A stretch of 64,000 nucleotides of DNA from Rebecca billardiae RCC1528 (GCA_965240325.2 OZ251223.1:248001-312000); one strand, 5' to 3'; shown: positions 44,824 through 55,998, counted from the stretch's first letter. Numbers and translations: made by a program. The notes: generated by a model from the letters alone, not told the origin.

Positions 44824-45638
44824 CGCGGCGCGCACTGCGCGGCACACTGCGCGGGCGAGGCGTCGTGGCCATGCGCGGCGAGCGCACGCAGAGACAGGGC
44901 TCAGGCGCTGCGCACGCAGATTCCACTTCCACTCAGTCACTTCCAGCGCGAAGCTGAAGCTCCACGCACGTTGCGCTACTCGTTGCACGCCCTCAGGCCG
45001 CTCACGGTCGCACGAGCTGGCAGCTGCGATCGTCTGCATTGTCATTTGGTCCGAACCCGGGCGGCCCGCAGGCCACAGTCTCAGCAAAAGGCAAAAGTAA
45101 GCTGTGCTACGCAGCACTTCGTAAGCGACGTTACATTCGTAGTTACAAGCTGAGGCGCGCAGCATCATCAATCAATCATGACATTCATGACTCATGTCGC
45201 GTCGACCGCGGCGTCGCGGACGCTGACGAGTGACGACGGGTCATGACGCGGACCGGGACGCCTGACGGCGTCGACGACTTCCCGGATCCGTATATAAGTA
45301 TTCACCGCGCAACGCTGATGACAGTAATGACGAGTAGTCGTCATCAGTAGTGGTAACTCGTGTGACGCCGGCGCAGTGCAGATGAGTGCTGACTGTGCTG
45401 AGCCTACGGCTACTGAGTAGTGAGTACCGCTGCTAGCTAGTCCGACGCTCACGACAACTAATTATAATAAATTATTATAGTAGTAAGTTGCTGACTAAAC
45501 TACTATTACGACTATTAGCAGCAGCTATATTAATTACGACTGCTAACATCAGTCAGTCTTAGTACGTATAGCATTATTAGCAGCGCAGCGAACCGGCGCG
45601 CATCATCAATCAGACTCACACTAACTAGCTTAGATACT

Positions 45639-45681
<43 letters not shown>

Positions 45682-46252
45682 CTAGTTAGTTAGCAGCATC
45701 AGTAGCTAGTACCGTCGGTAACTCGGGCGTCAGACCGCAGACGTCAGTACTAACGGTACGGACTACGGTACGGCCGTCGGCCGGACCGAACGCGAAGCCG
45801 CGCGCGCCCCGAGCAGTCAGCCGCTGTCAGGCCACAATCCCGTGCATGCACTCAGTGTCAGGGCGAGTGCCCGACAGCACTGCCACTGTGGCACTGCCGC
45901 ACTGACCCGTGACCGCCCGGCCCCGGGGGCTCGCCCATAATCAGTCCGATATGCTGATGAGCGAACTAGTCATCGTCTTAAATAGCAGCGTCGCAGCGAA
46001 CTGCGCGGCGCCGGCCGCGCCGGGCGCGCATCATCAGACTCACTAGCACGGTTCACAGGTAGGCGGCAGCATCAGCCACCGTCACACGGTACGGTAGCCG
46101 GGCGGACGAGTGCCCGAGCAGTCAGCCTGTCAGGCCACTCTGCACTCAGTGTCAGGGCGAGTGCCCGACAGCACTGCCACTGTGGCACTGACCGCCCGGC
46201 CCCGGGGGCTCGCCCAATCAGTCCGATGATCACCGAGTGACGGACGTGCGCG
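44824..46252. other. Intergenic with TA run and a diverged direct duplication
   Basis: It contains a TA run (45641-45676) and two related segments of about 115-140 bp (45809-45950, 46114-46227). The AT content is higher in 45440-45700 than anywhere else nearby. No coding frame is recognised. Confidence 0.6.
45809..46227. repeat. Direct duplication, two diverged copies about 300 bp apart
   Basis: 45809-45950 and 46114-46227 share GAGCAGTCAGCC, CACTCAGTGTCAGGGCGAG and CCGCCCGGCCCCGGGGGCTC in the same order, with small gaps. Preceding sequence (near 45580 and 46000) also shares GCGCGCATCATCA, so a unit of about 300 bp was probably duplicated. Confidence 0.75.
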
Positions 46253-49200
46253 TCACCGCGGCAGCTGCGCAGCAGCATGCAGCTGGAGCAGGAGCCCCTC
46301 GCCAAGGCCGCTCCCGCGCGGCTCGAGCTCGACCAGCACTTCGCCGCCGCTCGCAGCCCACTCGCCCGCGCGCTGGAAGCCGGCCACCGGCGGCGCGACC
46401 AGCGTGGCGCCCGCGGCGTCGAGGCCGAGCGCCGCCCAGTCGAGCGAGAGGCGCACGCGCGCGCGCGAGAACGCCCAGTTGGCGACGGCGACGGCCATCG
46501 GCAGCGGGGCCGGCGGCGCAGCTGGGCCGGCGCGCGCGGCGGTGGCGTTGAGCGCCGCGCGCCCACCCAGCCGCGGCCTCGTCCGCGCCCAGCTCTCGGC
46601 GACGTACAGCGTCGCCGCGGCCTCGCCCTCGCGGCGCGCGCCAGCGCGCTCGGCTGTCGCCCGCACGAGCGGCTCGCGCTCCCACTCGCCGCGCAGCTGC
46701 GCGCTGCCCAGCCCCATGGCGTCGAGCGCGCGCCAGAGCGGCCGCGGCTCGCAGCGCTGCGGCTCCGGGTAGATCCGGCAGGTCATGCCGAACACCAGCC
46801 CGCGCCACTGCGCCGAGTTGTCGCCGAGCATCTCGGCCTGCACGCCAAACGGCACGCCGGACACCTCCGCCAACCAGCCGTCCGGCTCGAGCGCGGCGTA
46901 CTCGCACTGCTCGCCGAACCAGATCGAGTCGAGGTGCGGGAAGAGCTCCATGTACGGCAGGTGCGGGTTCGCCGCGCACGACGCGTGCAGGTCGAGCGTG
47001 AACGAGCCCGGCTCGGGCCGCAGCCGCTCGACCACGCGCCGCAGCCGCAGCAGCACGCGCCGGTCGTAGGCCACGCCGTCCAAGTAGATGCCGTCGATGC
47101 CGACGTCGCGGATGAGCGCAGCGATGCCCTCGACCCAGAAGGAGTCGAGCCGGCCGCTGAACGCCGAGGTGGAGACCGCCGAGTCCATGCTCCCGTCGCT
47201 CAGCCGCTCGTGCCACGCGGCGTTGTACCGCGCGCGCACGTGCTCGGCCAGCCACGGGTGGCCGCCGCGCGCGCCGGGCAAGATCGCCTCGCCGCCGAGC
47301 GCGCGCAGCGCCCACAGCTCGGGCGCGGCGGTGGAGAGCTCGCGGTCCGTGTAGTAGAGCTTCACCTTCAGCCCGGCGGCGTGCGCCTCGTCCACGTACG
47401 CCTTGAGCACCTCGGTACCCAGAAACGGGTAATTGATATACGGGTTGAGCTCGTGCCCCTGGTGGATAATCACGACCGCGCCCGGCTGGTGCGCGGCCGC
47501 GCGCCGCACCGAGACAAAGCGCTGCATGTGGAAGTGGCGCGGCCGGATCGGCGCGATGGGCGGCGGCGTGCGCGCGGGCGTGAAGAGCAGGCGCATCGGG
47601 AAGCGGAGCTCGCCCGCCGCGCCGCGCGTCAGCTCGAGCTCGCCGGTCGTCACCGTCACCACAACAATCGGCAGCAGCTCGTCCGGGCCGCGCGCCGCTC
47701 GCGCGGCGGCGCCACCGCGCGCCGCGCCCGCGCTGCCCACGGCGGCTGCGTCGGCGCCGCGGCGGTGCGCGCGCGCCGGGAGCCGCCGCACGCGCACGCT
47801 CGAGCCGCGGTCGCCATTGCGCCAGCTCGAGGCGCAGAGCGCGGCCACGTACTGCCGCTCGTTCGCCTGCGCGCACGCCGCCTCCGCCTCCGCCTCCGCC
47901 TCCGCCTCCGCCTCCGCCGCCTCGTCCTCGTCCTCGTCGGCGGCAGCAGCAGCAGCACCCTCCTCGGAGCCCGCGGCCGAGCTCGGGGGTTGAGCCCGCT
48001 CGGCGCGGCGCGCGCCCCGCTCGCACGGCCTCTCAAGGTCGATGCCGCCCAGCCCGGCGGCGTCGAATCCGCGCGCGGGCGAGAGAGAGAGTTGCAGCCC
48101 CGCGCTCGCTGAGCCGAGCCACAGCCGGCCGTTCAGCCCGGAAGGGCCGTGCGCCATCGGCGTCTCCCACGTCCACACCCACGCGGCGCCGCCGTCCTCG
48201 CCGCCGTCGCCGCCATCCTCGCCATCGCCGTCGACGCCGGCAGCGCCGCCGCCGCCACGCCCGTCGGCCCTGGCTGGGTGCGACCAGTCTGATGGCAGGG
48301 TGGGCGAGCCGAAGGCGTTCACGTCCGCGTCGGCGGCGCGTCTGCCACGGCTGCCGCCGCGTGCCGCGCCGAGCACGCGCTCGATGCTGCCCCCGGCCCG
48401 GCCGAGGCCCATCGCGTACCGAGCGACATCGCCGCGCACAGGCAGCTCCAGAGTCAGGCTGCCCACGCGCACGGGCGCCCGAGCGCCTGCGGCGGTGGCG
48501 CCGTGCGCGTCGGCGCGGCCCGACGAGCCGAGCGGCGCGCTCCGCTCTCGCAAGCGCAGCGCGAGCTCGAGCTGCACCACGCCGTCGAACTCGAGCGAGC
48601 CCCACAGCTCGGCGTCGAGCACCTCCGCCTCCTCCTCAGCCTCCACCTCGGGGGAGGCGGTGGCGGTGGCGGTGGCGGTGGCGGAGGCGGAGGCGGAGGC
48701 GGAGGCGGAGGCGGAGGCGGATGGGTGTGGTGGCTGCGCGGCGTCGGGCGTGCCGCTGGACGCCGAGCGGTGCCGCTGCACCGGCCGCCGCAGCTCGGCC
48801 GCCGCCGACCACCGTAGCCTCGCGTCCGTGTGCTCATCCCAAGGGCCGGCCGTGCCGCCGGCTGCATCGCCGGCCGTACCACCATGCGACGTCGGGTCAG
48901 CTCCGGCAGCCTCGCGCGCGGCGGGCGCGCGCGGGCCGCGCACAGGGCGCACGCTCCAGCCGGGCTCCGGCGCCGCAGGCTCGGCCGCACCGGGCGGGCG
49001 TTGCGCCCGCGCGCCCTCGGCCGCGCGCCCCAGCGTGAGCCGGATCGGCCCCGCGAGCAGCGGCTCTGCGCCGACGCTCAGGGCCGCGGGCATGCTGAGC
49101 GCGGCGGCGAGATCGACCGCGCCGGCCGCGGGCGGCGCCGACGCCGCGCCGGCCGTGTCGGCCGGACTGCCGCCCTCCGGGCTGAGGAGCGTGACCCGCT

Positions 49201-50917
49201 TGTCCCCAGCGCTCAGGACGAGCCGAGGCGCGCCGCCGCGCGCCGCATCGCGCCCACTGCCCGCCGCCCCGGACTCAGCCACATGCCACCGGACTTTCTC
49301 GAAGCCGTGCGTGAGTGACGTCTCCTCGCCCAGTCGCGAGTCCAGCCAGCGCAGCCGCGCGAGCCGCTGCGGGTCGCTCTCGCCGCGGTCGGCGCGTGGC
49401 GGCTCGTCGGAGATGGTGAGCGAGAGCGTGGCCGCCTCCGCCCACCGCGTCCCACCCGCGCCGCCGCCGCCCGCACCGCGCTGGGCGCTCACTCTCATCC
49501 GAGCCTCATAGACGCCTGCAGGAAGCGGCAGGGCGTGTGCTGCGCCTGTGGCGCGAGTGCTGCCCACGGGCGGCGTGGGCTCGCGCGCGGCCGCGGCGGG
49601 CGACGAGGCCCCGTCCGCTGCCGCCGCCGCCCCCCCCGCCGACAGCAGGGACGTGGGCAGATCAAGCCCAATCCACAGCGGCGCCACCGCGCCCGGCCGC
49701 AGCGTCCGAAAGATGCTCCGAGCGACGCCGGCGCGCGCGGCGACGCGCGCGGCGGCGCGCGCGCCGGGCTCATCAAGCGCCTCGGCGTGCGCGCCGTGGC
49801 GGTTGATCAGGCTGAACGCCTCGGCGGGCACGTTCGCGCCGCCGAGCGCCACGTCGGCGCCCGCGCGCGCGCCGTCCTCCGCGCGCGCGCCTCCGCCGCC
49901 GGCAGCGCCACCCGCCGGCCGCTGCACCAGCCGCAGAGTCGAGAACTCGATCGTCAGATTCAAGAGCGTGCGCGCGCCGCCGAGCACGCCGAGCTGGAAG
50001 ACGACGTAGTCGCCGCGCCGCGCGTCGAGCGCGAGCGCGGTAGCGTTCCTCGCCCGCGCGCCCTCGCCCGCGCCGGTGCCCGCGCCCGGACTCGCGCCCG
50101 CGCCCGGACTCGCGCCCGCGCTCGGACTCGCGCCCGCGCTCGGACTCGCGCCCGCGCCGGCGCCCGTCACCCAGTGTAGCGGCGGCGCATCGAACATGCG
50201 GATGGGGCGCGCGGCCGGCTCGGCGAAGAGCGCAAAGGGCGGCCCGCCGAGCGCGTCGAAGAGCGCGCGCACCTCCTCCGCCGTCGCGCGCACCTCCATC
50301 GGGAAGAAGGCGTCGCGCTCCGTGCGGGCCTCAAATTTCAGCATGGCCGCCGGCTGCACGCGCGGGCCCAGCGCGCCCAGCGCCCAGCCGCGCGCGCGCG
50401 CGGCGAGGCGCCAGGCGGCGCGCTCGCCACCGCGCGTGGTGTTCGGCGCGAGGTACGGCCACGCCCAGCGCGGCGGCCTCGGCCGCGTGCGCTCGAGCGT
50501 GTGCGCCGCGTGGCACGCCGAGGCCGGCCCGGTAGTCTCGCACCCGGAAGGATCGAACGGCATGTAGTACACAAAGTGCTCGCCCGCGCGGGCGGGCTCG
50601 ATGAGCAGGACGCCTCGGTCGTCGTCGACGTGAAGCTTGTGCACGTGCTTCACCTCCACGCCCCGCGCGTCGCGCACGACCACGCGGTTCTCAGCGACGC
50701 GGCTGCCGAGGGGGAGCCGCCACGGAAGGGTCGCGACGACGGCACCGCCGACCGCCGACCGCGGCACGTCGATGCGCGCGCGGTGGCTGCCGTCATCGCG
50801 GCCGCGCCACCAGCTCACGCTGTACGGCACCGCCGCGGGCGTGCCTCCGGGGACGAGGAGGGCGCCGAACAGCAGCCACCGCAGCGGCCGCTCGCCATGT
50901 TGATCGTCGGCCAGCAT
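46253..50917 (-). CDS. Large secreted glycoside-hydrolase-like protein (DUF6067/GH123-like)
   Basis: The protein has 1554 residues in one exon. A hydrophobic stretch RWLLFGALLVPGGTPAA (about 14-30) looks like a signal peptide. The C-terminal third holds a TIM-barrel-like domain: VVIIHQGHELNPYINYPFLG (about 1150), LKVKLYYTDRELSTAAPELW, and GIDGIYLDGVAYDRR (about 1272), with acidic residues at strand ends as in glycosidases. I recall this pattern from bacterial proteins annotated as DUF6067 or glycoside-hydrolase-domain; the substrate is unknown. The N-terminal two thirds contain beta-rich segments separated by repeats rich in Ala, Ser, Pro and Gly, three of them encoded by minisatellites. The bacterial resemblance suggests old lateral transfer, an inference only. 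The length is well above that of typical bacterial relatives because of the inserted low-complexity DNA. Confidence 0.75.
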   Translation of the reverse strand: MLADDQHGERPLRWLLFGALLVPGGTPAAVPYSVSWWRGRDDGSHRARIDVPRSAVGGAVVATLPWRLPLGSRVAENRVVVRDARGVEVKHVHKLHVDDDRGVLLIEPARAGEHFVYYMPFDPSGCETTGPASACHAAHTLERTRPRPPRWAWPYLAPNTTRGGERAAWRLAARARGWALGALGPRVQPAAMLKFEARTERDAFFPMEVRATAEEVRALFDALGGPPFALFAEPAARPIRMFDAPPLHWVTGAGAGASPSAGASPSAGASPGAGASPGAGTGAGEGARARNATALALDARRGDYVVFQLGVLGGARTLLNLTIEFSTLRLVQRPAGGAAGGGGARAEDGARAGADVALGGANVPAEAFSLINRHGAHAEALDEPGARAAARVAARAGVARSIFRTLRPGAVAPLWIGLDLPTSLLSAGGAAAAADGASSPAAAAREPTPPVGSTRATGAAHALPLPAGVYEARMRVSAQRGAGGGGAGGTRWAEAATLSLTISDEPPRADRGESDPQRLARLRWLDSRLGEETSLTHGFEKVRWHVAESGAAGSGRDAARGGAPRLVLSAGDKRVTLLSPEGGSPADTAGAASAPPAAGAVDLAAALSMPAALSVGAEPLLAGPIRLTLGRAAEGARAQRPPGAAEPAAPEPGWSVRPVRGPRAPAAREAAGADPTSHGGTAGDAAGGTAGPWDEHTDARLRWSAAAELRRPVQRHRSASSGTPDAAQPPHPSASASASASASASATATATATASPEVEAEEEAEVLDAELWGSLEFDGVVQLELALRLRERSAPLGSSGRADAHGATAAGARAPVRVGSLTLELPVRGDVARYAMGLGRAGGSIERVLGAARGGSRGRRAADADVNAFGSPTLPSDWSHPARADGRGGGGAAGVDGDGEDGGDGGEDGGAAWVWTWETPMAHGPSGLNGRLWLGSASAGLQLSLSPARGFDAAGLGGIDLERPCERGARRAERAQPPSSAAGSEEGAAAAAADEDEDEAAEAEAEAEAEAEAACAQANERQYVAALCASSWRNGDRGSSVRVRRLPARAHRRGADAAAVGSAGAARGGAAARAARGPDELLPIVVVTVTTGELELTRGAAGELRFPMRLLFTPARTPPPIAPIRPRHFHMQRFVSVRRAAAHQPGAVVIIHQGHELNPYINYPFLGTEVLKAYVDEAHAAGLKVKLYYTDRELSTAAPELWALRALGGEAILPGARGGHPWLAEHVRARYNAAWHERLSDGSMDSAVSTSAFSGRLDSFWVEGIAALIRDVGIDGIYLDGVAYDRRVLLRLRRVVERLRPEPGSFTLDLHASCAANPHLPYMELFPHLDSIWFGEQCEYAALEPDGWLAEVSGVPFGVQAEMLGDNSAQWRGLVFGMTCRIYPEPQRCEPRPLWRALDAMGLGSAQLRGEWEREPLVRATAERAGARREGEAAATLYVAESWARTRPRLGGRAALNATAARAGPAAPPAPLPMAVAVANWAFSRARVRLSLDWAALGLDAAGATLVAPPVAGFQRAGEWAASGGEVLVELEPRGSGLGEGLLLQLHAAAQLPR
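47879..47917. repeat. CCTCCG hexamer minisatellite in coding sequence (Glu-Ala repeat)
   Basis: Six-base units encode alternating Glu-Ala on the minus strand inside the glycoside-hydrolase-like gene, and adjoin an Asp/Glu-rich stretch. Confidence 0.85.
48653..48721. repeat. GGCGGT/GGCGGA hexamer minisatellite in coding sequence
   Basis: About eleven units, GGCGGT first and then GGCGGA, encode Ala-Thr and Ala-Ser repeats in the same gene. Confidence 0.88.
50081..50156. repeat. 18-bp minisatellite in coding sequence (Gly-Ala-Ser-Pro)
   Basis: About four 18-bp units (CGCCCGCGCTCGGACTCG-like) encode GASPSAGASPSAG-type repeats in the N-terminal part of the same gene. Confidence 0.85.
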
Positions 50918-51124
50918 GATGCATAATATGCCGTTTTTCCGGAGCCCTTGACCGGACTTTCAGGCTGGGCGGGCGGCGCACGCTGACAACAACAACGCTG
51001 TCGCTGGCCGGCGCCGCCGAGGCCGAGCCCACCGACGCCGCCGTGATCGTCGTCAGACTGATGGGCAATGCTGATGCAAGCAGACAGCAACAGCAGCGTC
51101 ATCTGAGGCACAGACGCACAGTCG

Positions 51125-52438
51125 CTACGAGGCCCCCGAGCGCTGGACCCGCGTCCACACAGGCTGCATAACGCTCGTCGGCCGCACCTCCAGCCGCGGC
51201 AGGCTTCCGAGCTGCACGTTGCCATCGCACTTCACCGGGTGGAAGACCTCTATAATCGAATGGTTCGTCGAGGGACGGGAGCGTGCGCGGGCGCACCGTC
51301 GGAGCCGGTCAAAGGGGTGCTGCGCCTCTCGGCGCACGGCACGCAGCGCCGTGATGTCCTTGTCCGTGAGGAACGTGGGCACGCCAAACACGCCCTGCAC
51401 GCGCGCCGAGCCCTCCGCCCCTTTCAGGGAGACGACGCGACATGCGGGCGCGAGCGCAGGTGGCGCGGCCGCGCTGCCGTGACCGCTGTTGGCGAAAACG
51501 TCCGACCGCGGCGCGGTCATCGAGAGGCACGCCTCCGGCGTGAAGATCTCGTGGTGCGCGGAGATGTTCTGGCGCAGCAGCGCGTCCACGTGCAGCAGCA
51601 GCCCGCGCGTCAGCCCGGCGACCCCCAGCGTGCACTGCACGTGCTGCGCCCACTCTGACAGGCCGGCACAGTACGAGCACAGCTCGGGCCGCGCCCACGA
51701 CTTGGCGTGGTGCACCTTGCAGCGGATGGAAACGAGCTGCTCGCGAGGTCTCCAGCTCGGGTCGAGGCGGTCGGACTCACGCACGGCCGTAGTCGCCCAC
51801 GCCGTGCCCGGCAGCGCGGGCCGCCCCGTCAGATGGACCGGCGTGCCAGCCGTCCGCCTAGGCGTGCGGATTCGCGCGTGCCAGATGAGAGGCCCGATGC
51901 CGCACGGGATGATCACGTCGTCCTCGACGTACCAGAACATTTCGAACGCCTGCTTCGCGCCCCACGCAATGCGTGCCACCTGCGCGAACCCCGAGGTATA
52001 CGGTGAGAAGCTGACGAGCGCCGAGTCCGGGTATCCCGCGCGCAGCAGCCGCAGACCGTCCACTTTCGCCGAGTAGCCCACGACAGTGGCAGTGCTGCTG
52101 CGCGGCTCGAGCATGCGGCGGACGGTGCTGGCGTAGGGCGTGCTTTGGTCCGTCCGATCGTACAGGACCACCACCTGACACATCTGCGGCGCCGTCTGCA
52201 CCGTGAAAAAGACCCGCCGTTGGTCGCACGCCGTCCACGACCGTTGCGTCACGACAATGGCGCAGCTTCGCGCGGTGTGCACGCGCTCGTGAAGGCGGTA
52301 GACGCGGCGCTGCAGATGCACACCGGCGGGAGCGGTGGGGCCGGCGGCCTGGACGAGGACGAGCAGGGCAGGCCCCGCTGCCAGCATCCATCTGCGCTGA
52401 CTCCCACGACGCCTGAGCGGCAGCAGCGCCGCCGCCAT
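51125..52438 (-). CDS. Type II membrane protein, glycosyltransferase-like
   Basis: The protein has 437 residues from the ATG at 52438; an in-frame ATG at 52504 adds 22. The start MAAALLPLRRRGSQRRW is followed by the hydrophobic anchor MLAAGPALLVLVQAA. The luminal part has a GT-A-like order: VVVLYDRTDQSTP, a central AFEMFWYVEDDVIIPCG whose E-D-D could act as the metal-binding D-x-D site, and later Cys-rich segments. I do not recognise a named family. The layout suggests a Golgi sugar transferase of an algal lineage-specific type. It diverges from the GTPase gene over 163 bp. Confidence 0.65.
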   Translation of the reverse strand: MAAALLPLRRRGSQRRWMLAAGPALLVLVQAAGPTAPAGVHLQRRVYRLHERVHTARSCAIVVTQRSWTACDQRRVFFTVQTAPQMCQVVVLYDRTDQSTPYASTVRRMLEPRSSTATVVGYSAKVDGLRLLRAGYPDSALVSFSPYTSGFAQVARIAWGAKQAFEMFWYVEDDVIIPCGIGPLIWHARIRTPRRTAGTPVHLTGRPALPGTAWATTAVRESDRLDPSWRPREQLVSIRCKVHHAKSWARPELCSYCAGLSEWAQHVQCTLGVAGLTRGLLLHVDALLRQNISAHHEIFTPEACLSMTAPRSDVFANSGHGSAAAPPALAPACRVVSLKGAEGSARVQGVFGVPTFLTDKDITALRAVRREAQHPFDRLRRCARARSRPSTNHSIIEVFHPVKCDGNVQLGSLPRLEVRPTSVMQPVWTRVQRSGAS

Positions 52439-52601
52439 TGCTGATGCTGTCGCGCCGGCCCAGCGCTCACGGACCTCCCGGACCTCCCCGGGTCTCGGAC
52501 GCACTACGGAGCGTGTTGAGGACGTCCGTTGGCCCAGGTTTGGTCATCCAGCTAAGCTGCGACTCAGGAGGGACGACGCAGCGGCGGGCGCACCTCGAGC
52601 G
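52439..52601. promoter_or_regulatory. Divergent promoter region
   Basis: A 163-bp gap between divergent start codons of the membrane glycosyltransferase-like and GTPase genes. No motif stands out. Confidence 0.4.
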
Positions 52602-55600
52602 ATGAGCAGTGACAAGCGCCCGCTCGACGACGCGAATGCGGCGAATGCGCCGGACGACGTGCAGGTCGTGGCGCCACCGGTGAAGGTGGTCAAGACAGAG
52701 GCCGTCCCGCCGCTCGCGCGCGACGCGGACGTCGAGGCGGTGTGCGCGTGGCTGCAGACGGCGCTGCCAGTCGTGGGCATGCAGTTTGTCGACACGGCGC
52801 GCGCGAAAGCGATGGACGCGGCGACGCTGCTCGCGCTCGACAAGGATGGCATCAAGAAGGCGTTCAGCGACTGCGCTAAGGTGGGCCCGCGCATCAAGCT
52901 GCACGCCCGCCTCGAGGAGCTGCGCAAGGGCGGCGCGCTCGTGTCGAGCTCGGCGGCGCCGTCCGGCGCCGCGGCCGCGGTTGACCTCTCACTCGAGGAC
53001 GGCTCGCAGGACGGCGCGCCCAACGAGGAAGACGACGCGGGTGCGCTCCCCGAGATCGACGACAACGAGGCGGAGGCCGCCATGTCGCGCGAGTCCGACG
53101 CGCTCGGGCGCATCATCTGGGTGTGCAACAAGCTGGAGGCACTGATCAAGCAGCGGAAGGACTTCGCCTCGGCAGAGGGCGTGGACGCGCGCCTCGGCGA
53201 GCTCAAGGCGCTCCAAGCGAGGCTGAAGCTGCCCACGTGCTCGGTCGTATTCGTCGGCAACACCGGCGCCGGCAAGAGCACCCTGCTCAACTCGCTGATC
53301 GGCGAGGCGGCCGTGCTGCCCACGTCGGGCGTGCGTGCGTGCACCGCGACCATCATCGAGCTCGCGCACGATGGCGACTCGAAGAGCGACTACCGCGGCG
53401 AGGTGGAGTTCATCTCGCAGCAGGAGTGGCTCGACGACGAGGAGGCGGCAGTCGACGAGCTCACGCAGGAGGACGGCACCGTGATCCTGCACGTGCAGCC
53501 CGACCAGCCCAGCTACAAGTCGTGGTGCAAGCTGCTCGCTGTGTACGGTGACGACTACACAAAGAGCAAGCAGTGGACCGGCGGGTACCACCCGAGCACG
53601 GGCGCGAAGGTGTACAAGGCGCCGACGCGCGACGAGATGCTGGGCATCTTCCAGAGCTTGCACAGGAGCCAGCACGGCATCACGCGCCACCTCGGCCGCA
53701 CGGTCGAGCTGAAGGCGGACGAGCCGGAAGCGTTCCGGCGCGAGGTGCATGCGCGCGCGCGCGCCCTGCGCTGCGTCGGCGCCGCTGCGGCTGACGTGCG
53801 CGCGCGCTCCCGCCCTGCCTCGCGCCCCGCGCCGCGTGCCGCCGCAGGTCGAGCGGTACACGGACTCGAGCGACGAGGTGAGCGCGGGCGCGTACTGGCC
53901 GCTCGTGCGGCAGGTGCGCCTCTTCTCGACGCGCTGGAGGGCGCTGCGCGCGGGCACCATCCTCGTGGACGCGCCCGGGCTGAACGACAACAACGCGGCG
54001 CGCGACGCGATCGTGAAGCAGCGGCTGCGCGACGCAGACGCCGTCGTGATCTGCTCCAACATCACGCGCGCGGTGAACGACCGCACCGCGAAGAACCTGC
54101 TCGGCGACTCGTTCCGCCGGCAGCTGCTGATGGACGGGCAGTACAGCTCGCTCGTCTTTGTCGCGACGCAGACGGACAAGCTCTCGCGCCAGGAGGTCAT
54201 CAAGTCGCTGAACCTCTCCGCGCAGGCGAGCACGGTCGAGTGCGCGCGCGCGCGCAACGAGAACGTCAAGAAGCAGAGCGAGCTGAAGTTCTACGCCGGG
54301 CTCAGGGAGATGGCGGCCGCCTCGGGGGAAGTCACGTCCGACGCGGCGCTGCGCGCTGCATACCCGCCGCTGCCCACGTTCTGCGTCTCGTCGCGCGCGT
54401 ACCAGCTGCTCGAGGGGCTGGTGCCGCCCGCGAAGGGCGCGCGGCGCGCGACGTGGCGCAAGAAGCTCGACACCGAGCTGCCGCAGCTGCGCAAGCACCT
54501 GTGCGACCTCACGCTGCGCCGGCGGCACGCGGCGGTCGAGCAGACGTGCGAGGGCGTGCTCAGGCTCGTCGAGGCCGTCGAGGCCACGGCGCTCACCACC
54601 TCGGCGAGCAAGGACAAGCGCGCGGCGCAGGAGGCCTTCGACGCGGAGAGCGCCGAGCTCGAGCGGCTGATGCAGCAGGCGGCCGAGGGCTTCGGCGAGT
54701 TCTTCGCCCAGCAGGTCGACGCCGTGCTGCGGCCGCAACTCGAGAAGGGCGCGTCCGAAGCGGCGGCCGAGGCGCTGCGCACGGCGCAGGCGTGGGGCGA
54801 GTCCGCGAAGGCCGGCGGCATGCACTGGACCACGTTCAAGGCCACGCTGCGGCGCATGGGCGTGTTCCGGCTCAACATGAACGCGCTTCTGGGCGAGCCG
54901 GTGCTCAGGTGCGTGGCGTCGCACTGGCAGAGCGTCTTTGGCGTCGCGCTCGCGCAGCAGATGCAGAAGACGCTCGATCAGTTGAGCAAGCTCGTCGGCG
55001 GCTTCGACGACGCGTTCCGAGCGCGCATTGCGGCGAACCTCGCGCCGCCGCCGGCCGCGGGGCCCGAGGCAGCGCCGCAGGCCGCCGACGCGAGCTCCGC
55101 GGCCGGCCAGCTCGTCGTGTACGCCGGCAGCGCGGGCAGTGCCGTGCCACCGGCGTTGACGGCGCCCGCGCCCACGAGCGTGGTCCGCGGCGTCGAGACG
55201 CAGCTCAAGGCCATGGGCGACAAGCTCAAGGCCGCCGCGCAGCAGCAGCAGCGCGACATCTCGCGCGATCTCGAGCCGCTCGTGCTCGCGCACATGAAGC
55301 CCGCGTTCGAGCGCGGCGCGGCCGAGGCGGGCGTGGGCTCGCACCAGCGGCGGAAGGAGCACGTCGAGGGCCACATCAAGGCGATCTCGAGCACGTGCTT
55401 CCGCACCTCCGCGCTCACGCTCGTCGACAAGCTGGGGCAGCTCAACAAGAGCCTCGTGGCGGAGATGAAGACCTCGATGGCGCAGCACGTGGTTGGCAGC
55501 CTGAGGGTGCGCGCGCGCACGCGCGCTCGGACACCGCGCCGCGCCCGTCGCGTGGCGTCTGCTCAGCCCGGCCCACCGTCCATCGCGCGCGCGCGAATGC

Positions 55601-55998
55601 GCTCGCAGGTGCACTACAGCGCACTCTGGGACGACCTCACGCCCGCCGTGCTCAGCGCGCGCGCGAAGATGCAGAAGCCGCTCGTGGACTGTCGGCTCGA
55701 GGCGGGCAACGCGCTGCGCGCGCTCAACAAGCCGCCCGCTGCCGCCGCCGCCGCCGCCGCCGCGGGTGATGGCAACGCGTCGGAGCCGGTGGAGATGGAG
55801 GGTGACTTGATCGACGTCACCGCGCAGATGCAGGCGCGCCGTGCTGCGCAGCGCGATGCAGACATGATCGACCTCGACGATCCGCGGTACGCTTCGGCCG
55901 GTGCCGGCTTGTCGGATGGCGCGTGCCCGAGCGCCGCGCCCGCTGCTGACGCAGCTGATGGTCCCCCGGCGCAGGTCAAGCCTGAGAAGTCGTCATAG
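52602..55998 (+). CDS. SAM-domain plus dynamin-like GTPase (SLIP-GC/NUGGC-like), three exons
   Basis: Exons 52602-53744, 53848-55506 and 55609-55998, all phase 0, give 1063 residues. Residues about 37-108 resemble a SAM domain (AVCAWLQTALPVVGMQF, then GIKKAF and IKLHARLEEL). The GTPase domain follows: P-loop GNTGAGKSTLLNSL (about 222), a Thr for switch I, G3 DAPGLND and G4 TQTDKLS. A long helical region (about 570-930) forms a stalk, and the C-terminus is acidic (MEGDLIDVTAQM, DADMIDLDDPRY). The order and lack of membrane segments resemble nuclear GTPase SLIP-GC of vertebrates and related protist proteins. GTP-driven self-assembly is likely; location and job are unknown. The N-terminal SDKRPLDD and the PPVKVVKTEA stretch might serve as a weak nuclear signal. 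Confidence 0.82.
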
